Part shown: piece by piece, positions 33,064 to 40,017 of the stretch
Layout of the letters: every line of letters begins with the position of its first letter
Numbering within the stretch: the first letter of the stretch is position 1
Assembly (NCBI GenBank): GCA_963544575.1
Contig: CAUUFZ010000002.1
Coordinates: forward strand, 138,090-202,089
Reading direction: 5' to 3'
Length of the DNA stretch: 64,000 bases
Origin: Nanosyncoccus sp963544575
Lineage (GTDB): Bacteria; Patescibacteriota; Saccharimonadia; Saccharimonadales; Saccharimonadaceae
Notes under the pieces: generated by a model
The model's input: only the letters and a program-made list of their open reading frames with translations
The model's database searches: none
What the model was told of the DNA's origin: nothing
Translations under genes and position numbers: made by a program

Positions 33064-34527
33064 TTACTTAGATTTATAAAGATAGAGACGGTCTGCATTT
33101 TGAGATTTTTCGTTGGTGACGATATGTTCGAGTTCGTAATTTTCGGTATCGGTAATTTTTTCGAAACTAATAATATTATGCTTCTCGGTATTCTCGCTAA
33201 GATCCGAGATATATCGATACTTTGGGGTTTTATTGAAGATGGTGTATGAGTCAGCTAAATGGATATAAAAGTTACGATTTTCTTGATTTTCTGGTAGATA
33301 GAGTAAATGATTTTCGTAATAACGATCGAGTAGTTTCAGGTCATTGGTAAACTGATTGGCAACTGGTGCACTATAGCGGTAACCGTAAACGAAGTGATTG
33401 AGATCGGAGACAATAACGATGAGCATAAATAAGCCAATCGGAAGCACGCCAATAACTTTAGCGTAGGGGTTGTATGGGAAGATACTAGACCATTTGTGTA
33501 GAATGTATTTCATGCCGTGGGCAACCAGGATTGCGAGTGGTAGGATGAAAAGAATAATCATTTGTGGATTGAGTCCAGAAATTAATAGGGTAAAAATTGT
33601 AAGTAAAAAGGCCATAGAATTTCGTGAGGCAAAGAAGCCCTTGAAGGTCGAGATGAAGCCAATAATGGCTAGGGTAATGGCCGGTAAGCCGTAAAGCGGA
33701 GCGAGGAAAGTGCTTTCAACTAATCCGTTCCAGGTGATTGCGACGCGCATAGCATTGCCGAGGTTATGAAAGTAGTTGGTAAGAGAAAAATCCGGCATGA
33801 GGAGTAATTCGGTAAAAATTTCTGGATGTTTTAGTCCACGCATGATTAATATGGTTACTGCAGAAATTACCATTAGGCTGAAAATTATAAGAGGAATTTT
33901 CGGCAGATTTTTAAGAGTAAAACGTAGATGCGGATGGACAAAAACGTAAATTAAAATAAAGAAATCTAGATAGAGCATGTATGGAGTAAAAATACTTAGG
34001 CACATAAAAATACCAAAGAGGAAGCACCAACTGGCCTTTGGTTTGTTTTCGCCTTGGACTTTGGAGCCGAGCCATAGTAATAAGGTGGTCCAAAATAAAA
34101 TCATGATTAAGGCGGTGCCGCTACCAGAGATAAAAAGGAAGCTAGAAGAAAGCACGGTGATGATGCTAGCCATGATGGCAGTGTTGTTTTTGAACCAGCG
34201 GTTAAGTAAAAGAATAATTAAAATACAGGTAATCGCACCAATAATCACGCTAGGAAGCATAATAGTATATGGTGAAACACCAAGAATTTTAAAGATTCCC
34301 TTTTGGAGTAAATGGTAAGGTAGGTCGACAATTACTTCGCGAAAAATCGTGTGGCGATTCAATTCAAAAGTTTTGGTAGTAAAATTAAATTCGTCATTCG
34401 AAAGGCCGTTCGGGGTGATGAGCGGTAAAAAGAAAAGTAAACCGGTGAAAATTAATCCAAGTAGTAAGTAGCCAAGTTTGAAACGATGGCGAAATAAGAA
34501 GTATTTGTTTGGATTGAGTTTACCCAC
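33064..34527 (-). CDS. GT-C-like polytopic membrane protein (possible glycosyltransferase)
   Basis: 487 residues with 10-11 membrane helices followed by a soluble C-terminal region of about 100 residues. SNDEFNFTTK in the first outer loop resembles the acidic loop of GT39/ArnT-like lipid-sugar transferases, and the helix layout fits the GT-C fold. If so, it would transfer a sugar from a polyprenyl carrier to a surface substrate. Starts at GTG, six bases after TATAAT with an extended TGC, no Shine-Dalgarno. Substrate unknown. Confidence 0.55.
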   Translation of the reverse strand: MGKLNPNKYFLFRHRFKLGYLLLGLIFTGLLFFLPLITPNGLSNDEFNFTTKTFELNRHTIFREVIVDLPYHLLQKGIFKILGVSPYTIMLPSVIIGAITCILIILLLNRWFKNNTAIMASIITVLSSSFLFISGSGTALIMILFWTTLLLWLGSKVQGENKPKASWCFLFGIFMCLSIFTPYMLYLDFFILIYVFVHPHLRFTLKNLPKIPLIIFSLMVISAVTILIMRGLKHPEIFTELLLMPDFSLTNYFHNLGNAMRVAITWNGLVESTFLAPLYGLPAITLAIIGFISTFKGFFASRNSMAFLLTIFTLLISGLNPQMIILFILPLAILVAHGMKYILHKWSSIFPYNPYAKVIGVLPIGLFMLIVIVSDLNHFVYGYRYSAPVANQFTNDLKLLDRYYENHLLYLPENQENRNFYIHLADSYTIFNKTPKYRYISDLSENTEKHNIISFEKITDTENYELEHIVTNEKSQNADRLYLYKSK

Positions 34528-34533
34528 GTTTCT

Positions 34534-34542
34534 ATTATAGCA
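34534..34542 (-). promoter_or_regulatory. Extended -10 promoter before GTG start (leaderless candidate)
   Basis: Minus strand TGCTATAAT; the box ends six bases before the GTG at 34527. It lies in the 26-base gap after dnaB. Confidence 0.6.
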
Positions 34543-34553
34543 AATTTGCAGAT

Positions 34554-35951
34554 TTATTCGCGGGTTTTGTCGAGATTCATGAAGCGTAGCAATTCTGGAT
34601 GGAAATAAAGTTCAATCTTACCGATGGCGCCGTGACGGTGCTTGGCCATCAAAAGTTCGGTGATATTAGTCGGTTCGTAACCCTCTTCCTGGTGGTAGTA
34701 GTCGACACGGTGGAGGAACATTACAAGGTCGGCATCCTGCTCGATGGAACCGGATTCACGAAGGTCAGAAAGTACTGGTCTTGGGTCATCACGGCCAGTG
34801 ACACCACGAGAGAGCTGAGCGAGAGCAATGACTGGAATTTCTAGTTCACGGGCGAGAATTTTGAGGCCACGAGAAATTTCGGTCACCTCTTGCACACGGT
34901 TACCAGCATAACGATCAGAACCAGTGATCAACTGGAGGTAGTCGACAATAATCAGGCCAATATTGTGATCGTGATGTGCGCGACGAGCTTTATTGCGAAG
35001 TTCCAAAATCGTCATGGAGCTGGTATCGTCTAGATAGAGTGGAATTTCACCCATTTCGCCAAGGGCATCACCAATTTTAGCGAAGTCATCGTTGGAGATA
35101 TTACCAGTACGGATGCGCCAAGAATCGACATTCGAAGTGGTGGAAATAATACGATCGACAATTTCATTTTTTGCCATCTCCATAGAAAAGAAAAGTACAC
35201 CACATTTATTAATGCCGGCGACATTGTAGGCCAGGTTTTGAGCAAAAGTGGTTTTACCCATGGCCGGACGCGCACCGATAATGATCAAGTCGCCTTTTTG
35301 GAGGCCGGCGGTTTTGTTGTCAAGATCACGGAAACCAGTCTTAAGACCACGGAGAGCACCTTTATTTTTGCTGAGCATTTCCATACGGTCATAAGCGTCG
35401 ACTAGAAGGTCAGAAAGGGCGGTGTAATCGGTTTTTGTATTGCTATCAGAAACTGCAAAAAGTTCTTTTTCAGCTTGTCCCAGCATGGCGCCTACTTCAT
35501 TGGCGGAATCGTAGGCCTTGGTAGCAATTTCGGTGCCGGCCTTGATGAGACGGCGACGAATCGAGGCTTGCTCTACGAGATTGGCATAGGAAAGAGCATT
35601 GGCGGCCGTCGGAACAACCATGGTGAGATTAGAAATGTAGGTGGCGCCACCGACTTCCTTGAGAAGTTTTAGGGACTTAAGCTCGGAAGTCAAAGTGACG
35701 AGGTCGATTGGTTGACTACGTTCATACAGATTCATCATGGCGCGGTAAATATGTCCATGAATTTGGTGATAAAAATCAATAGGTTTAAGTTTTTCAAGAA
35801 TGTCTGGGAAGGTCGTACTGTCGAGTAGAATGGAGCCAAGGAGAGATTTTTCAGCTTCAATATTCTGAGGTGGAACTTTACCACCAAAAAGACTAGGGTC
35901 ATTTTGAGAAATGGTCGATTTTTGCGACCTTGGTTGAGCTGGTTCCGCCAT
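34554..35951 (-). CDS. dnaB: Replicative DNA helicase DnaB
   Basis: 465 residues. N-terminal helical domain (PPQNIEAEKSLLGSILLD…VDLVTLTSELK), linker, and a RecA-like core with IGARPAMGKTTFAQNLA, VLFFSMEM, GLIIVDYLQLI and SDLRESGSIEQDADLVMFLHR. It unwinds DNA at the fork. Eight bases downstream of dnaX, with a perfect AGGAGG ribosome site, so the two replication genes are co-transcribed. Confidence 0.97.
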   Translation of the reverse strand: MAEPAQPRSQKSTISQNDPSLFGGKVPPQNIEAEKSLLGSILLDSTTFPDILEKLKPIDFYHQIHGHIYRAMMNLYERSQPIDLVTLTSELKSLKLLKEVGGATYISNLTMVVPTAANALSYANLVEQASIRRRLIKAGTEIATKAYDSANEVGAMLGQAEKELFAVSDSNTKTDYTALSDLLVDAYDRMEMLSKNKGALRGLKTGFRDLDNKTAGLQKGDLIIIGARPAMGKTTFAQNLAYNVAGINKCGVLFFSMEMAKNEIVDRIISTTSNVDSWRIRTGNISNDDFAKIGDALGEMGEIPLYLDDTSSMTILELRNKARRAHHDHNIGLIIVDYLQLITGSDRYAGNRVQEVTEISRGLKILARELEIPVIALAQLSRGVTGRDDPRPVLSDLRESGSIEQDADLVMFLHRVDYYHQEEGYEPTNITELLMAKHRHGAIGKIELYFHPELLRFMNLDKTRE

Positions 35952-35959
35952 ATTACCTC

Positions 35960-37633
35960 CTAGAATGGACTATCTTCAAGTTCTTGTATGTTACCCATTA
36001 TATCAGAAATTGCGCTGAGTGAAGCGTCATCGGTTTTTGGTGTGGCTTCCAATTTTCCAGCACTAAATTGATTAAAATCGACGGCGGTGCTAGGAATTTT
36101 ATGCTCGTCGGGATTCATGATGATAATATTGAGGCCATTAATGGCGGTTTTTAGGACTTCGAGATTGTTCTTGCTATTTAAAATATTGAACCAAACCTTG
36201 GCACTCGGGTAAATTTCTAATTGATTAGATTTGTAGGCAAAATAGGATTTGTTGAGTGGAACGAAAAGAGTTTCCGCGATATTTTTGATGTTTTCCAAGA
36301 ACCCCTTGGCACTAAAATCACCAGAGCCAGAAACTACGGCCTCTGGAATCGTCATAGCTTCGGCTTGAACTTGCTGATTCTGAATCTCCGCACGCTCCTG
36401 GATTTTTTCGGTAAGCCTGGACTTAGAAATCTTGATTAGACGTTCACGAATTTCGGGATTAATTGAAGGCTTGGCGGGTTCCTCTGAGTTCACTGGAGTC
36501 GCTGGGGCTGCCGAGGTTGTTGAAGTCACTGGTGTCGCTGTGGCTGCCGGTTCGGCGATGGGTACCCCCGTGGCTATGGAGGTTTCTGTGGTCGCCTGTG
36601 CGCGTACTGCATCTGGTGTTTGGGTAGTTACTGGGGTCTTGGTGGCCTGAATTTGTGGAGTTGAAGGGGCGGAAATGGTAATCGGTGCAGCTTTAAAGTG
36701 ATCTAAAATTAGAGCTACGATGAGCTTGGCACTGGCAAACTCACCATTGACGGTATAAAGCTTTTCGATGAGGTGAAGATTTTTGGCGGTGGGGTTTTGG
36801 ACGATGGCCTTAATGAGGCTGGTGGCAATTCCCTCGGCTTTGTTGCCTTGATTGATGAGTTCCTCGACGAGACTGCGAATTTGGTCGACATTTTCCTGCT
36901 CATAGCTTGCTAGTAATTCCTGAATTAGAACCTGCTTAGGTACACCCAAGGCGGAAGAAACTTCTTCGGTGATAATCAGAGTGGATTTGTCAGGATGAAG
37001 ATTACTTAACTGATCGAGAATCGATAAAGAATCACGGAAGGAGCCGCCACCTTGCTCGATAAGTAGTGAAAGAGCGTCTTTTTCGATATTAATTCCCTCT
37101 TTTTGACAAATGTTTTCGAGGAATGGCTGCATGACGGATTTGTCCGCTAACTTAAAATGAAAAATTTGCACACGCGAAAGAATGGTGGCAGGGATTTTTT
37201 CGGGGTTGGTAGTGGCAAAAATAAAAACGATGTGTTCTGGTGGTTCCTCGAGAATTTTTAAGAGAGCGTTAAAAGCATTCTTCGAGAGCATGTGAATTTC
37301 GTCAATGATGTAGACTTTGTATTTGCCGGTGGTCGGGGCAAGCATGGCCTTGTCGCGTAATTCACGGATGTTCTCTACCATAGTAAAAACGGCGGCATCG
37401 ATTTCGATAATGTCGACATAATTATCCTCGAGTTGATAGTCGAAATGATTAATCTCGTGGGCAAAAATACGGGCTACCGAAGTTTTGCCGCAGCCTCTGG
37501 CGCCGACAAAAAGATAGCCGTGAGAAATTTTTTGATTAGTGAGTTGAGTTTGTAACTGACGAATAGTATCGTCTTGACCGACGACATCTGCGAGCTTAAG
37601 TGGGCGGTATTTACGATATAGGGCTTTCGTCAT
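35960..37633 (-). CDS. dnaX: DNA polymerase III tau/gamma subunit lacking the zinc module
   Basis: About 557 residues from MTKALYRKYRPLKLADVVGQ. AAA+ clamp-loader core: YLFVGARGCGKTSVARIF, YIIDEIHMLSKNAFNALLKILEEPPEHIVFIFATT and ATILSRVQIFHF. The four-Cys zinc module that normally follows Walker A is missing; the chain passes directly from HEINHFDYQLEDNY to VDIIEIDAA. Residues about 335-410 form a Pro/Ala/Thr-rich linker, then a tau-like C-terminal domain. Start at 37633, two bases after the upstream stop. Confidence 0.93.
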   Translation of the reverse strand: MTKALYRKYRPLKLADVVGQDDTIRQLQTQLTNQKISHGYLFVGARGCGKTSVARIFAHEINHFDYQLEDNYVDIIEIDAAVFTMVENIRELRDKAMLAPTTGKYKVYIIDEIHMLSKNAFNALLKILEEPPEHIVFIFATTNPEKIPATILSRVQIFHFKLADKSVMQPFLENICQKEGINIEKDALSLLIEQGGGSFRDSLSILDQLSNLHPDKSTLIITEEVSSALGVPKQVLIQELLASYEQENVDQIRSLVEELINQGNKAEGIATSLIKAIVQNPTAKNLHLIEKLYTVNGEFASAKLIVALILDHFKAAPITISAPSTPQIQATKTPVTTQTPDAVRAQATTETSIATGVPIAEPAATATPVTSTTSAAPATPVNSEEPAKPSINPEIRERLIKISKSRLTEKIQERAEIQNQQVQAEAMTIPEAVVSGSGDFSAKGFLENIKNIAETLFVPLNKSYFAYKSNQLEIYPSAKVWFNILNSKNNLEVLKTAINGLNIIIMNPDEHKIPSTAVDFNQFSAGKLEATPKTDDASLSAISDIMGNIQELEDSPF

Positions 37634-37635
37634 AT

Positions 37636-38154
37636 TTAGAGCGACGCCTCGACGGCAGCCCAATTGGCGTCATCGTTGTTCGCTGGAATGACTACTGAAA
37701 CCTGAGAACCTTCTTTGAGACGGAAATAGGTTACCGATGCATAAAGAATTTCATATTCGCGACCATTAACTTCGACAAAATATTTGTCGTCATGGCGAAT
37801 TAAAGTACCGATCACGGTCTTACGTTCGACTGGCCCGATTTGCTTGTAAAGGAATTTGCCTTCCTTCGTGATGGTGAGCTTCATAATATCACCTTCGACA
37901 AGTTTGGACTTACTGGCGTAATTGGCTGGAACCGGGTAGTTCTTGCCATCTTGGTCGATCATGATTTGGCCATCAAAGACACCTTCGATAATCTTGCCTT
38001 CGTTATTACTAATGACTACTTCTCTCGGAGTAGTAATGGTTTCTCCGTCCCCAAGCATCGAAATTAAAAGTTCTTTGGCGGCGGCCAAATTAGTTTCTGC
38101 TTCTTGAATAAGAGAACGGAGTCGTTTTATTTGTTTTTCTGGTAATTCAGACAT
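37636..38154 (-). CDS. Conserved-looking protein of unknown function upstream of dnaX
   Basis: About 172 residues. An N-terminal helical hairpin (KQIKRLRSLIQEAETNLAAAKELLISML) is followed by two small beta-barrel-like repeats (IIEGVFDGQIMIDQDGKNYPVPANYASKSKLVEGD and TVIGTLIRHDDKYFVEVNGREYEIL), reminiscent of OB or SH3-like folds. Chosen start at 38154 (AGGA nine bases upstream); the longer frame starts at GTG 38187. Two bases from dnaX, so it probably works with replication or transcription. Family not recognised. Confidence 0.6.
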   Translation of the reverse strand: MSELPEKQIKRLRSLIQEAETNLAAAKELLISMLGDGETITTPREVVISNNEGKIIEGVFDGQIMIDQDGKNYPVPANYASKSKLVEGDIMKLTITKEGKFLYKQIGPVERKTVIGTLIRHDDKYFVEVNGREYEILYASVTYFRLKEGSQVSVVIPANNDDANWAAVEASL

Positions 38155-38305
38155 CACCTCGCATCCTGTCTGTTTAATAAATATCACTCTAATCGTACGG
38201 CCTTTTCAGTAAAATGTCAAGAAAGATAAGGTTAAAATTAGTGGACTTTATGGAGAAATTATGTTAAAAAATGCTATTTTTCGAAAAATCGTTTATGATA
38301 GAGGT

Positions 38306-38737
38306 ATGATAAAAATTATTGCTGGTGGAAAGAAGCATATTTCAGAGATTGTGGGAATGATTTCGGAATACGAAAAGCGCTTAAAGAAGCCGTTTGATGT
38401 CAAGTGGCAGTTTTTGGAAGAGAAAAAACTTGATGAGTATCTAGCTAGCTGGCCATTCACGGGACGAGAATTTGTAATACTTTTGGATGAGCGCGGAGTA
38501 AATTTCAAGAATAGCCAAATTGCGGAAATTATGTCACGCGAGTTTAATTTTGGGAAAGAAATTGTCTTAATTATTGGCGGTGCGTATGGTGTGACGGAGG
38601 AAGTGAGAAAGAAATCCGATGTGGTCTGGAGTTTTTCGAATCTAGTCTTCCCCCATCAATTGATGCGAGTGATGCTAGTGGAGCAGATTTATCGCACCCA
38701 AGAAATTTTGCATGGTGGAAAATACCATCATGAATAA
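38306..38737 (+). CDS. rlmH: RlmH 23S rRNA pseudouridine methyltransferase
   Basis: 143 residues from MIKIIAGGKKH. SPOUT-fold signature: FVILLDERGVNFKNSQIAEIM, IVLIIGGAYGVTEEV and the C-terminal HQLMRVMLVEQIYRTQEI…YHH. RlmH methylates the pseudouridine at 23S position 1915 on assembled ribosomes. The frame extends upstream to 38261, but TATGAT ends six bases before the chosen ATG. It precedes the L10-L7/L12 operon. Confidence 0.9.
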   Translation: MIKIIAGGKKHISEIVGMISEYEKRLKKPFDVKWQFLEEKKLDEYLASWPFTGREFVILLDERGVNFKNSQIAEIMSREFNFGKEIVLIIGGAYGVTEEVRKKSDVVWSFSNLVFPHQLMRVMLVEQIYRTQEILHGGKYHHE

Positions 38738-38753
38738 AATCAGTGGCGGTGGT

Positions 38754-38782
38754 TTGCATTTTTCTCTTCTCTCTGATATAAT
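38754..38782 (+). promoter_or_regulatory. Promoter of rplJ-rplL
   Basis: -35 TTGCAT (38754-38759), 17-base spacer, -10 TATAAT (38777-38782). Transcript begins just before the L10 leader. Confidence 0.8.
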
Positions 38783-38789
38783 GTAGGAA

Positions 38790-38863
38790 GTTACCAAAGA
38801 CAGTGACGGAGTAATCTTAATAAAGTCACCGAGGAAAATCTTCTAATTAATTTTTCTGGTAAC
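38790..38863 (+). ncRNA. Ribosomal protein L10 leader
   Basis: Outer stem GTTACC (38790-38795) with GGTAAC (38858-38863); inner stem GTGAC (38803-38807) with GTCAC (38825-38829); purine-rich internal loop GAGGAAAA. This matches the L10(L12)4 binding leader that mimics the 23S L10 site and lets L10 repress its own operon. Confidence 0.85.
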
Positions 38864-38921
38864 GAAAATTAAAAATTCGTAAACTTTTTAATAAAAAATT
38901 TAACAATCAAGGGAACTTTTT

Positions 38922-39437
38922 ATGGCAATTTCTAAAGATAAAAAGAATACATTGGTTGCAGATTTAACTAAGCTTTTATCAGAAGCTAAACTTACCGCTT
39001 ATGCAAACTATCAAGGTTTGTCTGTGGCTGAACTCGAAGAGTTACGTCACAGTGCTCGTGAGCAGGGTGTGAAAATTAAAATCGTAAAGAACCGCTTGGT
39101 TCGTGTTGCGATGGACGAAATCGCTGTCTACAAAGACACCGACACTACTCACCTCACTGGTCAATTAGTTTACGCTATTTCTGATACCGACGAAATCGCT
39201 CCTGCTAAGATTTTGGCAGAGTTTGGTAAGACCCACAAAGCTTTCGAACTTTTGGGTGGTTTTTCTGAAACTGGCAACGCCTTGGATACCGCAGAGATCA
39301 ATGCTCTTGCAGCTCTTCCTTCCAAGAACGAATTGGTCGCCCAGGTGGTGGCTCAATTGCTTTCCCCAGTCAACGATTCCATCTCAGCTCTCGCTGGTGG
39401 TCTTTCCGGAATTGTTTCTGGCTTAGAAAACAAGTAA
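38922..39437 (+). CDS. rplJ: 50S ribosomal protein L10
   Basis: 171 residues. AISKDKKNTLVADLTKLLSEAK start, YQGLSVAELEELRHSAREQGVKIKIVKNRLVRVAM, and a C-terminal amphipathic helix (VNDSISALAGGLSGIVSGLENK) that binds L7/L12 dimers. Forms the base of the ribosomal stalk. Weak ribosome site (AAGGGAACTTTTT). Regulated by the L10 leader. Faces away from rplK-rplA. Confidence 0.96.
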   Translation: MAISKDKKNTLVADLTKLLSEAKLTAYANYQGLSVAELEELRHSAREQGVKIKIVKNRLVRVAMDEIAVYKDTDTTHLTGQLVYAISDTDEIAPAKILAEFGKTHKAFELLGGFSETGNALDTAEINALAALPSKNELVAQVVAQLLSPVNDSISALAGGLSGIVSGLENK

Positions 39438-39482
39438 CAAGTGTACTATTAATAATAAATTTAATTTTTTGAAAGGTCTAAT

Positions 39483-39854
39483 ATGGCTGATATTAAAAAA
39501 CTTGCTGAAGAATTAGTAAATCTTACTGTTCTTGAAGTAAACGAACTCAAAAATACTCTCAAAGATGAATACGGTATTGAACCAGCTGCTGCTGCTGTTG
39601 CTGTTGCTGCTGCTCCTGCCGCTGCTGCCGAAGAAGAAGGCAAATCTGAATTTAACGTCGTCCTTAAGGACGCTGGCGCTCAAAAGATCGCTGTAATCAA
39701 GGCTGTTAAAGAAGCTACCGGTCTTGGTCTTGGTGAAGCTAAGGCCCTCGTTGATGGTGTTCCTTCAACCGTAAAAGAAAACGTCAAGAAAGACGAAGCT
39801 GAAGCTTTGAAGAAAACTCTCGAAGAAGCTGGTGCTGTCATCGAATTAGCTTAA
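39483..39854 (+). CDS. rplL: 50S ribosomal protein L7/L12
   Basis: 123 residues. N-terminal dimerisation helices (KLAEELVNLTVLEVNELKNTLKDEYGI), Ala-rich hinge (AAAAVAVAAAPAAAAEEE), and the C-terminal factor-binding domain KIAVIKAVKEATGLGLGEAKALVDGVP. Recruits translation GTPases. Ribosome site GAAAGG. 45 bases after rplJ. Confidence 0.97.
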   Translation: MADIKKLAEELVNLTVLEVNELKNTLKDEYGIEPAAAAVAVAAAPAAAAEEEGKSEFNVVLKDAGAQKIAVIKAVKEATGLGLGEAKALVDGVPSTVKENVKKDEAEALKKTLEEAGAVIELA

Positions 39855-39884
39855 TTAAAACTCTGAAGTTTACGAATTTATTCA

Positions 39885-39916
39885 AAATATCCTACTTAAA
39901 GTGGGATATTTTTTTA
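39885..39916 (+). terminator. Terminator of rplJ-rplL
   Basis: AAATATCCTACTT / AAGTGGGATATTT almost perfectly self-complementary (one G-U), followed by TTTTT. Confidence 0.9.
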
Positions 39917-39985
39917 TGGCTTATTTTTTAAGAATGAATGAATGAGCGAGTGGTTGCTCCTTGCTGTGTTTTTATGAAAGAGATA

Positions 39986-40014
39986 AAAATACCCCAGATG
40001 CTGTGGGGTATTTT
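39986..40014. terminator. Bidirectional terminator between rplL and the BspA-like gene
   Basis: AAAATACCCCA / TGGGGTATTTT, eleven perfect pairs with a seven-base loop. It ends three bases from the stop of the leftward surface protein gene. Confidence 0.85.
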
Positions 40015-40017
40015 AGT

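Noticed and set aside
35960..37633. Programmed frameshift in dnaX to make gamma
   Set aside because: I did not find a convincing slippery heptamer with a downstream hairpin by eye. A computed search would be needed.
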